Origin: Berkiella_A sp963976875 | Lineage (GTDB): Bacteria; Pseudomonadota; Gammaproteobacteria; Berkiellales; Berkiellaceae | NCBI GenBank assembly: GCA_963976875.1 | Contig: CAXBML010000015.1 | Coordinates: 7,930-71,929, forward strand | Direction: 5' to 3' | DNA length: 64,000 nt | Part shown: one piece after another, positions 26,849-36,444 of the stretch | How the letters are laid out: each line of letters begins with the position of its first letter | Position numbering within the stretch: position 1 is the first letter of the stretch | Made by a program: the position numbers and the translations under genes | Notes under the pieces: generated by a model | Told to the model about the DNA's origin: nothing | Seen by the model: the letters and a program-made list of their open reading frames with translations, nothing else | The model's database searches: none

Positions 26849-27964
26849 TCAGCCTAATAAACTTCTTGGCTCGTAGTAAGGATAATCCAAGGCGCTAGCA
26901 ACTGCGGGATGCACGACTTTTCCCTGATAGACATTTAGACCATTCATGAAATGGTTGTCGTCTAATAGCGCTTGATTTAAGCCTTTATTTGCCAAAGTAA
27001 TAATATAGGGCAAAGTGGCATTGTTAAGCGCAAATGTAGAGGTGCGTGCCGCTGCACCGGGCATATTCGCGACACAATAGTGCACAATGTCATCAACGAC
27101 ATACGTTGGATCAGTATGCGTTGTTGGCCTACTTGTCTCAAAGCAACCACCCTGATCAATGGCGACATCCACTAAAACTGCGCCACGACGCATGTTACCC
27201 AACATCTCACGACTTATCAATCTAGGCGCTGATGCACCTGGCACTAATACAGCACCCACCACTAAATCGGCTTTTCTCGTATAAATATCAACCGCATCTG
27301 CGGTGGCAAATACGGTATTTAAGGCGGCACCATATTTGTCATCTAAGCGCGTTAATTGTTTAATGGATTTATCAATAACAGTGACTCTGGCTTCCATGCC
27401 AATGGCAATACGAATTGCATTTGAACCAACAACCCCGCCGCCAATAACAACCACATTGGCAGGCGGTACGCCCGGTACGCCGCCTAATAAGACACCACGT
27501 CCACCTTGCGCCATTTCCAAAGCATGCGCGCCTGCTTGAACTGCCATACGACCAGCGACTTCAGACATAGGAGTTAGTAAAGGCAAACTGCCATTAGGGC
27601 AAGTAACAGTTTCGTAACTGACTGCAGAGCAACCTGCTTCTAGTAGTAAACGTGTTTGCTCGGGGTCAGGGGCTAAATGTAAGTAGGTAAATAAGATTTG
27701 GTTCTCTCTTAACATCTTACATTCATTGGGTTGAGGTTCTTTTACTTTGACAATCATATCAGTACTGGCAAATACTTCTTCTGCTGAAGCCAGAATACTA
27801 GCGCCAGCCTCTATGTAGGCTTCATCATGCAAATCAATTGCAACCCCAGCCCCTTTCTCAACCATTACCTGGTGGCCATGCCCAACAAGCTCTCTGACGC
27901 TACTAGGGGTCATGCCAACTCGCCACTCATTATTTTTGATTTCTCTTGGTACACCAATTTTCAT
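26849..27964 (-). CDS. ald: Alanine dehydrogenase
   Basis: 371 residues, NAD-dependent oxidative deamination of L-alanine to pyruvate, or the reverse. The start MKIGVPREIKNNEWRVGMTP and the NAD-binding GGGVVGSNAIRIAIGM are diagnostic, with the substrate block LTYLHLAPD-like and TPMSEVAGRMA between. Length is typical. Amino acids are a likely carbon source for an intracellular bacterium, and the product feeds the TCA genes nearby (inference). Confidence 0.96.
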   Translation of the reverse strand: MKIGVPREIKNNEWRVGMTPSSVRELVGHGHQVMVEKGAGVAIDLHDEAYIEAGASILASAEEVFASTDMIVKVKEPQPNECKMLRENQILFTYLHLAPDPEQTRLLLEAGCSAVSYETVTCPNGSLPLLTPMSEVAGRMAVQAGAHALEMAQGGRGVLLGGVPGVPPANVVVIGGGVVGSNAIRIAIGMEARVTVIDKSIKQLTRLDDKYGAALNTVFATADAVDIYTRKADLVVGAVLVPGASAPRLISREMLGNMRRGAVLVDVAIDQGGCFETSRPTTHTDPTYVVDDIVHYCVANMPGAAARTSTFALNNATLPYIITLANKGLNQALLDDNHFMNGLNVYQGKVVHPAVASALDYPYYEPRSLLG

Positions 27965-28087
27965 ATTAGTTGCCTTACTATTTTTCGGGTATTGATTTTA
28001 AGAATCACTTCAGTGCATTGTATGTACATGAAGTATGAAAATGAAGCTTTTTGTATCGTTAACTAAAATAAAAAGAATAAATGCATT

Positions 28088-28675
28088 ATGTATATAGTCA
28101 AAAAACTTACAATTTTTCTCTTTTCTTTATTTTGTGTGACCCTTGCGCACGCCTCTGCCGGTGAGCCATATAATTACTATGTCCCAGCACCAGATAGACT
28201 GCTTGAAAACGTAGAAAAATATCACCTTCAACAAGGTATTGATAAAATTAAAAAAGGACAATTCGAATATGCGTGGAGTGAGTTTGCCTTTATGCTGCAC
28301 TACTTCCCCAACCACCCTATAGCCTTACAGCACATTAGCAGTTTGGCTATGCAAGTAGAAAAAAATTCTCGGGCTCAAAAATATTTTGACCGTGCCATCA
28401 AATTATATCCTCAAGAGTCCGCAACTTATGCGCTATACGGTATTTTTATGCATAAAATTGAAAACTATCATGAAGCTGTGGCTCTATATCAGCAAGCTAT
28501 AAGCATCGATAACTCACCCGCTGAATATCATTATAATTTAGGTTTATCTTATTTGGCTTTACAGCAGTATGATCAGGCTTACCAATCAGCCCAGAAAGCC
28601 TATAATTTAGGTTATCCACTACCAGGATTAAAAAATCAACTTGTTGCTGAAGGTGCTTGGAAATCTAAAGCGTGA
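28088..28675 (+). CDS. Exported TPR-repeat protein
   Basis: 195 residues with an N-terminal signal peptide (basic MYIVKK, hydrophobic core to about residue 20, cleavage likely after AHASA). The mature part is a run of tetratricopeptide repeats, for example from residues 48, 82, 116 and 134 (SPAEYHYNLGLSYLALQQY). TPR proteins act as protein-protein scaffolds. Its TGA overlaps the GTG of the next gene, so it belongs to a three-gene operon with the acyltransferase and the asparagine-synthetase-like enzyme. In exosortase systems a TPR protein (PrsT) occurs, but this one is much shorter, so I do not assign it. Confidence 0.8.
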   Translation: MYIVKKLTIFLFSLFCVTLAHASAGEPYNYYVPAPDRLLENVEKYHLQQGIDKIKKGQFEYAWSEFAFMLHYFPNHPIALQHISSLAMQVEKNSRAQKYFDRAIKLYPQESATYALYGIFMHKIENYHEAVALYQQAISIDNSPAEYHYNLGLSYLALQQYDQAYQSAQKAYNLGYPLPGLKNQLVAEGAWKSKA

Positions 28676-29796
28676 ACCGAACCCCAGAACCTTATACCAC
28701 TCAATGGGTTGAGCAGTATGACGATTTTGTCAAACTAAAAACCCAATGGAATGCTTTAGCACACCGTTTTTCACCACATTTTTTTTATCGGCATGAATGG
28801 TTTGACAGCGCTTGGCAATGGTGTCAGAAAAACCATACAATCCAAATCCTGACGCTCTTTAAAGATAGCCAGCTAATCGGTATTTTACCCTTAATGGTTA
28901 AGGCTGAAAAATACAAAAGTATTCACTTTTTACAATATGAATTTTTGAGTGTCCCTGATACCCAAATGTGCGATATTATGATTATGCCTGGTCATGAGGC
29001 AATCGGGCCTATTTTACTCAAATTGTTAGTCAAAAAATCTGGCTGGGACAAACTGAAGTTACACTACCTACCCCCAACCAGCGTACTATCCCAAGTCATG
29101 AAAACACATAACCCCATGGACTATAGTATAGCGAAGACAACCAGCCATCCTACGGTCCATATTAATACGGACTGGGGTAGTTTTTATGGCGCCAAAAGTA
29201 GACGTTTAAAAAAAGGCAACAACCTTGCTCGCAATCATCTTCAAAAACAAGGTCACTATCAAATCCTAAATTTAAATACATTATCTGAAGAAGAATTATT
29301 AAGTACAATACAACATATATCCAAACAGAGCTGGAAACAAAGTACCCAAACCACATTAAACCATAATGGCCCATTTCAATTTATTCAAAAACTCAGCCAT
29401 TTGGCAAAAAAAAATCAATGGCTTAACATCTGGGCCTTAAAGCTGAACCAAGAAATTATTGCGTATGAATATCAAATTGATTATCAAAATAATATCTATG
29501 CCTTGCGCTCCGACTACCTGGACACAATGGGACATTTATCACCTGGCACTTACTTAAATTGGCAAATATTAGAAAAAATGTTCGAGCGCAACAAATCTCA
29601 ATATTATATGGGCCCCGGAGAAAATAATTACAAACTGCGCTGGCAAAATGATCCCCAACCCGTATATACGCTTATTGCTTACCAAAATAATATGACGGGC
29701 ATACTATTAAAAACCATTGAGCAACATATTATGCCTAAAGTAAAACCCTTGAAAAATCACTTGAACAATATTTTCATAAAGGAGAAAGTCGAATGA
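28672..29796 (+). CDS. GNAT/FemAB-like acyltransferase (CelD/BcsL type)
   Basis: 374 residues matching the Acetyltransf_6 pattern. The N-terminus has FFYRHEWFDSAWQW and LTLFKDSQLIGILPL. The C-terminal half has AYEYQIDYQNNIYALRSDYL and the family end block YYMGPGENNYKLRW. Such enzymes move acyl groups or amino acids to cell-surface sugars or peptidoglycan precursors. The start is GTG inside the TGA of the upstream TPR gene (GTGA overlap), and its own stop overlaps the next ATG. It is related in type, but not closely, to the XrtA-associated FemAB protein at 58315. Confidence 0.75.
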   Translation: MNRTPEPYTTQWVEQYDDFVKLKTQWNALAHRFSPHFFYRHEWFDSAWQWCQKNHTIQILTLFKDSQLIGILPLMVKAEKYKSIHFLQYEFLSVPDTQMCDIMIMPGHEAIGPILLKLLVKKSGWDKLKLHYLPPTSVLSQVMKTHNPMDYSIAKTTSHPTVHINTDWGSFYGAKSRRLKKGNNLARNHLQKQGHYQILNLNTLSEEELLSTIQHISKQSWKQSTQTTLNHNGPFQFIQKLSHLAKKNQWLNIWALKLNQEIIAYEYQIDYQNNIYALRSDYLDTMGHLSPGTYLNWQILEKMFERNKSQYYMGPGENNYKLRWQNDPQPVYTLIAYQNNMTGILLKTIEQHIMPKVKPLKNHLNNIFIKEKVE

Positions 29797-31655
29797 ATAC
29801 TTTATTTGGCTGGATGGGAAGCAAACAAACGTGTCATAAAATACAGGCTCGGCTAAACAATCCTTCAAGCGATATGCTCAGCATCCATTTAAACAATGCG
29901 GCTGTTGCGCTAAAAAATCCACAGGTTCGCAGTCAAAAAACAGAAAATGGCTTTATTGCGATTGTTGGTGATGTGCAACTAAAAAAAGCGCAACCCTCTT
30001 CCCAGGCGACCTTAAGTACAATATTAGAGAATTACATTCGCTTAGGGCCGCTATCAATTAATCAATTGCAAGGTCACTTTTTAATTTTGATTATATTGGA
30101 CAAACGCCAAGAAGTATTTATCGCCCAAGATAAGCTCGGCACCTTCCCATTTTTCTACGCACGAAACCAACAGGGTTTGTTCTTTGGAAATTATTTACAA
30201 GCCTTTCATCGACAATTAGATTTAACGAATCAGTTATCATTAGATGCGATTTATCATTATCTATATTATCATTCCATTCCTAGCCCTTTATGTATATATA
30301 AATCTTTTTCTAGGCTCTTACCTGGTCACTACTTAATTTATCAAAATGATCGTTTAAAGTCTTTACCTTACTGGCATCCTACTCTGCTCAATAAGCCTCA
30401 AGGTAATTTTTCGCAGAAAAAAGAACAATTACATAATTTGGTTAGCTCTGCTATTCAAAAAAGATCGATTGGAAAACTAGGTGCTTTTTTAAGCGGAGGT
30501 ATTGATAGTACGTCTGTTTTGGGCTTTGCAACCAAAGTGGCAGGACGGCCAATTGACGCTTTTACGATAGGGTTTGATGCTGAAAATTATGATGAAGTCG
30601 CATACGCTAAGATTGCAGCCGATAAGTACGAAGCCAATCATCATATCTATTACCTACAAGCTAAAGATATTATAACTTGTTTTGATACAGTACAATCTGG
30701 TTTGGCTCAACCATTTGGTAATGCTTCATTAATTCCAAGTTATTACTGTGCCAAAATGGCAAAAAATCATCAAATTGATAGTTTATTTGCAGGTGACGGT
30801 GGTGATGAATTATTCGGTGGTAATTCACGATATGCAAAACAAATATTATTGTCGCATTACCATTCTATCCCTAAGTTTATTCGTAAGAACATTATCGAGC
30901 CCAGTAGTAAGTTCTTGTCGCCACTGGATAATCTGTCTTATGTTCATAAAGCCCTTAGCTACATTCAGCAAGCCAATATGCCTATGCCCGAACGAATGGA
31001 ATCTTATAATTTACTAAACCGCATTGGTATTCAGAATATTCTGACCTCAGACACCCTAAAAGATATTAATTGCCACGCGCCTTTACAACTATTATCCCAT
31101 CACTACACCCAAACAGATGCCCAAACAACATTGGGGCGAATGCTAGCAACCGATCTAAAATTTACACTAACCGACAGTGATCTGGTCAAAGTGAGAACCG
31201 CCTGTTCAATTGCCGGCATTGATGTCCATTTCCCTTTGCTAGATGATAAATTAATGATGTTTGCTTTAAATTTACCAGATAGAGACAAAGTCAAAGGACA
31301 AAACCTTCGAGCTTTCTATAAAAAAGCCATGAGCCATATCATTCCGCCTCAAATTGTAGATAAAAGCAAACACGGGTTCGGCTTGCCTTATGGACTTTGG
31401 ATGCTAGAGAATCAAGCATTAAAAGATTTTAGTTTCGACCATCTACAATTATTGAAGCGACGTAACTGGATACAAAACGAATTTATTGATCAGTTATTCA
31501 ACAAATATTTAGTAGAACATCCCAATTATTATGGGGTAATGAGCTGGGTATTAATTATGTTAGAAGGATGGTTACAAAAACATCAATCGACTCAGGCAAG
31601 TAATCAATTCCAATTATTGACTATGGCAGACATGCCAAAAACTGATTTAGTTTAA
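29793..31655 (+). CDS. Asparagine-synthetase-like enzyme lacking the nucleophile Cys
   Basis: 620 residues with a degenerate Ntn glutaminase domain followed by an intact synthetase domain. The protein begins MNTLFGWMG, so Cys2, the glutaminase nucleophile of AsnB, is missing; GAFLSGGIDST (PPi loop) and FAGDGGDELFGGNSRY are complete. It should still activate a carboxylate with ATP but cannot release ammonia from glutamine. Known relatives of this kind use free ammonia or another amine, as in lasso-peptide cyclases and beta-lactam synthetases. AGGAGA precedes the ATG, which overlaps the stop of the acyltransferase gene. Substrate unknown; surface-polysaccharide amidation or a peptide modification are both possible. 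Confidence 0.85.
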   Translation: MNTLFGWMGSKQTCHKIQARLNNPSSDMLSIHLNNAAVALKNPQVRSQKTENGFIAIVGDVQLKKAQPSSQATLSTILENYIRLGPLSINQLQGHFLILIILDKRQEVFIAQDKLGTFPFFYARNQQGLFFGNYLQAFHRQLDLTNQLSLDAIYHYLYYHSIPSPLCIYKSFSRLLPGHYLIYQNDRLKSLPYWHPTLLNKPQGNFSQKKEQLHNLVSSAIQKRSIGKLGAFLSGGIDSTSVLGFATKVAGRPIDAFTIGFDAENYDEVAYAKIAADKYEANHHIYYLQAKDIITCFDTVQSGLAQPFGNASLIPSYYCAKMAKNHQIDSLFAGDGGDELFGGNSRYAKQILLSHYHSIPKFIRKNIIEPSSKFLSPLDNLSYVHKALSYIQQANMPMPERMESYNLLNRIGIQNILTSDTLKDINCHAPLQLLSHHYTQTDAQTTLGRMLATDLKFTLTDSDLVKVRTACSIAGIDVHFPLLDDKLMMFALNLPDRDKVKGQNLRAFYKKAMSHIIPPQIVDKSKHGFGLPYGLWMLENQALKDFSFDHLQLLKRRNWIQNEFIDQLFNKYLVEHPNYYGVMSWVLIMLEGWLQKHQSTQASNQFQLLTMADMPKTDLV

Positions 31656-31664
31656 TCAAATCTG

Positions 31665-31687
31665 TGATCAGAATTCTAGTCTGATCA
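31665..31687 (+). terminator. Hairpin after the three-gene operon
   Basis: Perfect eight-bp inverted repeat TGATCAGA / TCTGATCA with a seven-base loop, ten bases after the stop. No U-run, so only a weak terminator candidate. The remaining gap to 31911 is AT-rich with no further recognisable feature. Confidence 0.3.
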
Positions 31688-31911
31688 TAGCCACACTTTA
31701 AGAAAAACTGACTTTCAAAAGGTAACTTTAAAACAAAAAACCAATTAAAGTTATAATGATTACTATAAGAATTTTTGTAAGCAATCACCTTGCTTTTTCC
31801 CTCAAGATCTCTGATAACATTGTGAGATTTTGATATTCGATTGCCTGACTATTTCCTATATGTATTACTACAAGTACCCTTTAGCCAACGAACATTGACA
31901 TAAGGAATGTC

Positions 31912-32607
31912 ATGCCTAATACAACAGAGGGTATTATCTTTACATGTAGTCAGACTGGCGGTTTCAATAAACTTCCTGAGCATATTGAAAAGCAATTAAA
32001 TACAGCGGATGCTGCGATTAAATCGCTACCTCAAATTGCTCGTAAGCAGTTTATTGAAGATGTAAAAAAAGCGATCGGCGATATTGACGATCTCAATCTA
32101 CCACTGGACATTCGTTCAGTTTTAAGCGTTCTGCTGTCTCAAGCCCATCTCTATCTGAAATTGGGTCATGAGAAAACATTTATTCAGCAATGCGAACATG
32201 CTATTCAAGTATGTGGGCAAGGCTGGAGTTATTTAAGTTATTGGGTTTCTACGGAACAAAGTCTTTGCTATTCCATTTTTTGGGGTCTCAAAGCTGCTTT
32301 AGAAAAACACAATAAACATATGGCACTATATCTGGGTTCTCAAAATGATGGGAAGCCACAAAATGATGATACATTGCCAAATACTAAAAACAAAAATATA
32401 ACAAGAATGTGTGAATGGAGAAGGAAATATTTATCTTCTCAAAGTTCAACTCATTCATCTAGTAAGTTATTAGAATTTTTAACGCGTAAAGCACAAAAAT
32501 TTCAACAAAACTTACACATGAGCTTAGAACCAAATAGCACTAGCAATATTGACCGCTATTTGTTGATCAGACAACGTATTTTGATCAATAAGCCGAAACT
32601 GAAGTAG
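31912..32607 (+). CDS. Hypothetical protein, effector-island member
   Basis: 231 residues, not recognised. It has no signal peptide or membrane segment. Residues 20-150 look all-helical, with amphipathic stretches (IEKQLNTADAAIKSL, LSVLLSQAHLYLKL) that could form TPR-like hairpins. The C-terminal third is Ser/Asn/Lys-rich and basic (pI high by inspection). AAGGA lies seven bases before the ATG. A strong terminator follows at 32711. It opens the run of accessory genes to 40.1 kb, and its neighbours suggest, but do not show, a host-directed role. Confidence 0.65.
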   Translation: MPNTTEGIIFTCSQTGGFNKLPEHIEKQLNTADAAIKSLPQIARKQFIEDVKKAIGDIDDLNLPLDIRSVLSVLLSQAHLYLKLGHEKTFIQQCEHAIQVCGQGWSYLSYWVSTEQSLCYSIFWGLKAALEKHNKHMALYLGSQNDGKPQNDDTLPNTKNKNITRMCEWRRKYLSSQSSTHSSSKLLEFLTRKAQKFQQNLHMSLEPNSTSNIDRYLLIRQRILINKPKLK

Positions 32608-32710
32608 TCGCAAGAGAAGTAGTCGTTGTCGTAGAAGGATTATGTAACTGTGGATGTTCTATAAAATAATAACAACCATAAAATAATAATAAATCTTCGA
32701 AAAGACTTCT

Positions 32711-32742
32711 AAAAAAAGGCCGCCTAACCAGCGGCCTTTTTT
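32711..32742. terminator. Bidirectional intrinsic terminator
   Basis: AAAAAAGGCCGC / GCGGCCTTTTTT, a perfect 12-bp stem with loop CTAACCA and A/T runs on both sides. It serves the convergent genes ending at 32607 (plus) and 32750 (minus). Confidence 0.88.
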
Positions 32743-32749
32743 AATGACT

Positions 32750-33913
32750 TTAGAGTCTAGATCTTTTGTAGCCTGCATTATCCGTCTGAATATCATTTTT
32801 TATTATTCTTGCTAATGCCACTTGTGTCTCCTTACCTGGAAGATACGTTTTTGCTGGCACATCTTCTATCACCGCTACTTTTTGGCTAAGGGCGGTTGCA
32901 TTCAGCTCGCTTAGAGCTGCCTGAGCTTGCAGCCCCGTTCTCACGACTCTAATGGGGGTATCAAACAAGGCGAGTGATAAATCATAGCTCGTCATTAGAC
33001 CCTGTTGCGCCAAAGCTTGTCGGGTAGGTTCTGTAATACCAGCCATTAAAATAGACCGTGTAAAATTAGAGCAATTATTATAAAATAAATCAAAATCAAA
33101 CTCATTATCCAGTTCAGTACGCATTTGCGATAGCATTGCTTCAATATCCAAACTATGTGGCAATTTATCCGATAAAGGCAAGAATACTTCGTGTGATGGG
33201 CTGACACCATATTGGCAGTGTTTTGTATAATATTCATTTTTTAAAAGCATTAATTTTTGATGCGCTTGTAAAAGCACTCTTGACGCATGCATGGTATCCA
33301 TTTTAATTTCACGCAAAGTTTTTCTGAGTTTTTTTGCAGCGACAGGATGTTTGAGATCATCCTTATTCTCCATGTAGATATGACGCAATTTATATTTAAT
33401 AATCTCACACTGCTGAACTTTATCTTTATATTCTTCTATTTTAATTGAAAAATCAGTCTCTAACAGTTCAATTTTCAACTGCATTTTAGTCGCCTGAAGA
33501 CTAGGATGATGAATAATGCCAGAGTGTTCTAAGCCCACTTTGCTTTCACCCGTACTGTCTTCTTTGGTATGGAATAGTCCATTAAATCTATCTTGGAATT
33601 CATATTTTAAGTTTTTACCCGGCCAAACACTAAAATACACCACAATGGCATCCTCTTCTTTTGCTCTGTAGGAATGCGCATCATCATGCGTTGGAATTGG
33701 CACAAAAACTTGAGTCTTAAAGTGTGGGACATACTGAACATCATCATCTGATGTACAATATTTTTCGACTAGATCTGCATACGCTATCGGTAAGACTAAT
33801 TTAATGGCAGCATGCCCAGTTGATCCACCAAACTGGTACGCCCATAATGGCTTTATGAAGGGATTTGACTGATAGTCTTCTGTTCCCCAGGTTAAAATAC
33901 TAACACCGAACAT
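32750..33913 (-). CDS. Permuted papain-like (PPPDE/NlpC-P60-type) cysteine hydrolase candidate
   Basis: 387 residues. Residues 33-38 read GHAAIK with His34, and FYNNCSNF near the end places Cys281 after NN. This His-first, Cys-second order, with the NNC-N-F signature, is the pattern of circularly permuted papain-like enzymes such as PPPDE/DeSI deubiquitinase-like proteins and related NlpC/P60 families. Between them lies about 100 residues of charged helix, probably coiled coil. No signal peptide. GAGGA precedes the ATG by about nine bases. Whether it cleaves peptides, ubiquitin-like conjugates or acyl bonds cannot be told. Situated in the effector-like island, it may act in the host cell (inference). 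Confidence 0.6.
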   Translation of the reverse strand: MFGVSILTWGTEDYQSNPFIKPLWAYQFGGSTGHAAIKLVLPIAYADLVEKYCTSDDDVQYVPHFKTQVFVPIPTHDDAHSYRAKEEDAIVVYFSVWPGKNLKYEFQDRFNGLFHTKEDSTGESKVGLEHSGIIHHPSLQATKMQLKIELLETDFSIKIEEYKDKVQQCEIIKYKLRHIYMENKDDLKHPVAAKKLRKTLREIKMDTMHASRVLLQAHQKLMLLKNEYYTKHCQYGVSPSHEVFLPLSDKLPHSLDIEAMLSQMRTELDNEFDFDLFYNNCSNFTRSILMAGITEPTRQALAQQGLMTSYDLSLALFDTPIRVVRTGLQAQAALSELNATALSQKVAVIEDVPAKTYLPGKETQVALARIIKNDIQTDNAGYKRSRL

Positions 33914-34043
33914 TACGTGTATATCCTCTAGAATCCTAATTGTTGCAACAATGGCTTGTATTTTACTAGATAATCAATTTAGATGGGATATAACGTATCG
34001 GGAAATGATAGTCATTGGTCTGAAGCTTATTATCAAGGAATGA

Positions 34044-34799
34044 CTAAATCTTGCTCTGGTAATAAAGACTGATAATTTCCGCAACTTTCTTGCAGTTTAC
34101 TTTTTGCTTTAAATTGTTGATATAAAATTGAACTGTGTGGGGTGATAAACTAATTTGCTTCGCTATTTCTTTAGTCGTTTTCCCGGCTGATAATAGTGTC
34201 ATACACTCAAGTTCCCTAGGACTTAATTTATATTGTACCAATAATTGATCAATCTCAAGTTCAGACTTTAAGGCCTGTGTACAAGGCCGTTGTATATTCG
34301 TTGCCATGAATCCATTATCAAATTCAGGGAGAATAAATGGTGTTTTTTTAGACGTTTCAATACTACTTTCTGCACTGTGCCTAAAGTAATGTACAAATAA
34401 TTTCAATAGTCTTATATTATTTAAATAAAAGTCTATCATTTGATTTAAAGGTTTAGATGAGCCAAAAGCATTCACTTCATAATGGGTATCATATTTGACA
34501 ATATATCGAATCATATGATCAATATTGAGTATATTGCACATATCTATGTTTCGATCTGAAGAATGACCAAACATGACACTATACTCATCAAACTCTTCTA
34601 AGTCTTGACGTCGAAGATAATACTCATTTTCCCATACAAACTTAATAATAGGCTTATTGGTTGCCAAACATATGGCATCACCATTATGGTAATACTCAAT
34701 ATGAGAAAAATAACAAATCGATGTATTTTCAAATAGTGGTTCACAATAGCGGCTAGTGGGCACCACCTGATTTTCGGCCACTTCTATTGCTGAGGACAT
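34044..34799 (-). CDS. LuxR-family transcriptional regulator
   Basis: 251 residues. The C-terminal helix-turn-helix is clear: LSPRELECMTLLSAGKTTKE then IAKQISLSPHTVQFYINNLK (about residues 188-235). The N-terminal 170 residues form a sensor-like domain of the type found in Legionella orphan LuxR proteins; I cannot name a ligand, and it lacks the obvious autoinducer-domain residues. It is transcribed away from the LRR genes and has AT-rich gaps on both sides. A natural guess is that it regulates the accessory genes around it, but no operator was identified. Confidence 0.88.
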   Translation of the reverse strand: MSSAIEVAENQVVPTSRYCEPLFENTSICYFSHIEYYHNGDAICLATNKPIIKFVWENEYYLRRQDLEEFDEYSVMFGHSSDRNIDMCNILNIDHMIRYIVKYDTHYEVNAFGSSKPLNQMIDFYLNNIRLLKLFVHYFRHSAESSIETSKKTPFILPEFDNGFMATNIQRPCTQALKSELEIDQLLVQYKLSPRELECMTLLSAGKTTKEIAKQISLSPHTVQFYINNLKQKVNCKKVAEIISLYYQSKI

Positions 34800-35018
34800 A
34801 GACAGTCTTAATTTAAAATATTCATATTTTATAAGTATATACCAATCTTGTTACATTACTAATAAATACAAACCATACAGAATATTATTTTATCTCAACT
34901 ATCTGAATTATCTCATAATATTATATACCCCCTATTTTTAACGTATTGTGTAAGAATTATAACAATGTAGCCTCTAGACAAAATATTTTAAACATGCATT
35001 ACAGTTGCTGGAGCTAAA

Positions 35019-36320
35019 ATGAATCGAGGCCCATCTATATCACGAGCATTTCTATCTATGTTTACGAACCCAAACCAGCCTAATCTGCCCATCACCGAAG
35101 ATTACTGGCATCTTTTTAAATACCTAACAATGCATGGAAATCATAGACATTTTCATTTATATGTCGCTCAAAAAGGCATTAACCATGTTTCTTTTTCAGA
35201 TTCTACAATAACGAACGAACAAATTAAAAATATAGGGGAAGCGTTAAAGAATACGCCCATCACTCATATCAACCTAACTGGGAGTAGTATTGAGGAAAAA
35301 GGAGCAAGAAGTCTTGTAATTGCTTTAAAAGATACAATTGTAACTCATGTAGATCTTTCTGATAATTTACTAAGCTTTCCAAGTGCTATAGATTTCATAG
35401 AAGCCCTGCAACACACAAAAGTAAAGTCTATTTCACTTGCAAATAACGGCTTTTGGCCGTTAGGGTTTAACTTCTATGGAGAAACATTAAAAAACACTAA
35501 TATTACTGAAATCAACTTCTCAGGAAACTGTATTACATCACGATGTGCAATAGAAATAGCAAAAGCATTATCACATTCCAACGTCAAAACGATTGATCTC
35601 TCAAATAACGATATTAGTATCCAAGGTGCCAAAGAATTTTTCAAGGCATTAAAATATACTAATGTTAACAAAGTTAATCTTTCGAATAACAAATGGGAAT
35701 TTATTAATCGTTTAAACTACCAATTCGAATTTTCAGAGAAAGGGGCTAAAGAATTTTGTTCCATAATACATGGAACTTGTATTTCAGAGATAAATCTTAC
35801 GCAACCTGATATGCCTGTGGACACAGCTAGAAAAATATGTCAATTTTTAAGGGGAACAAAAATACAAAAGCTAATATTATCTCCCTGGTTACAAGAAGAA
35901 ATAAGAGATGAGATTAACGCAATGTATCAATTTAACAACCCCGCTAATCTTTCACTCAAAGCTATAGCTTTAGCAAGTTTGGCACAAAATCCAGAACAAG
36001 CCATGTTATTAAAAGCCTTGCCTAAGAATATCTTTCATCCATATTTTTCAAATAAATATGATGAGCGACGAGTTGAAGATATTGTTAATGATCCGAATAT
36101 TGCGATCCCGGCTACAGAACTAGAGCGTATTAAACAAATTTCTGACTTATATGTCCACCCACACAAAAAACAAAGATTAATCGAGACTAACGCCGAAGAT
36201 AACTTTGTTAACCCATTATTAGATCTCAGATCTGAAAATACATATATGAATAATGATGAGGAAACCACATATAACAACTCTGATTCAAGTTCAAGCTCAA
36301 GAAAAAGATCTAGAAGTTAA
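35019..36320 (+). CDS. Leucine-rich-repeat protein with basic tail (effector candidate)
   Basis: 433 residues. Residues about 60-300 contain around eight repeats of the ribonuclease-inhibitor/NLR type, with units like THVDLSDNLL and GAKEFFKALKYTNVNKV, each about 28 residues. This LRR class is typical of eukaryotes and of secreted proteins of intracellular bacteria. A non-repeat C-terminal domain (from SLKAIALASLAQNPEQAMLL) is shared with the next gene. The end is Ser-rich and basic: SSSSRKRSRS, and KKQR occurs earlier. These resemble nuclear localisation signals (inference). GGAG (35010-35013) precedes the ATG. No signal peptide. Confidence 0.85.
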   Translation: MNRGPSISRAFLSMFTNPNQPNLPITEDYWHLFKYLTMHGNHRHFHLYVAQKGINHVSFSDSTITNEQIKNIGEALKNTPITHINLTGSSIEEKGARSLVIALKDTIVTHVDLSDNLLSFPSAIDFIEALQHTKVKSISLANNGFWPLGFNFYGETLKNTNITEINFSGNCITSRCAIEIAKALSHSNVKTIDLSNNDISIQGAKEFFKALKYTNVNKVNLSNNKWEFINRLNYQFEFSEKGAKEFCSIIHGTCISEINLTQPDMPVDTARKICQFLRGTKIQKLILSPWLQEEIRDEINAMYQFNNPANLSLKAIALASLAQNPEQAMLLKALPKNIFHPYFSNKYDERRVEDIVNDPNIAIPATELERIKQISDLYVHPHKKQRLIETNAEDNFVNPLLDLRSENTYMNNDEETTYNNSDSSSSSRKRSRS

Positions 36321-36444
36321 ATAAATTCGAACAGACCTATTATAGAGGAACGTTGCCAACAAAATATAAAATACCGGGATATCACCATTTACAGTTTGTA
36401 AAAAAACTGAAGAATTATACAAGTTGTATGAAGAGGCAAATAAA

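Noticed and set aside
28088..31655. Lasso-peptide cluster
   Set aside because: The AsnB-like enzyme is suggestive, but no precursor peptide, RiPP recognition element or leader peptidase is present; the only short frame found in the following gap (from 31756, 25 codons) lacks a convincing ribosome-binding site.
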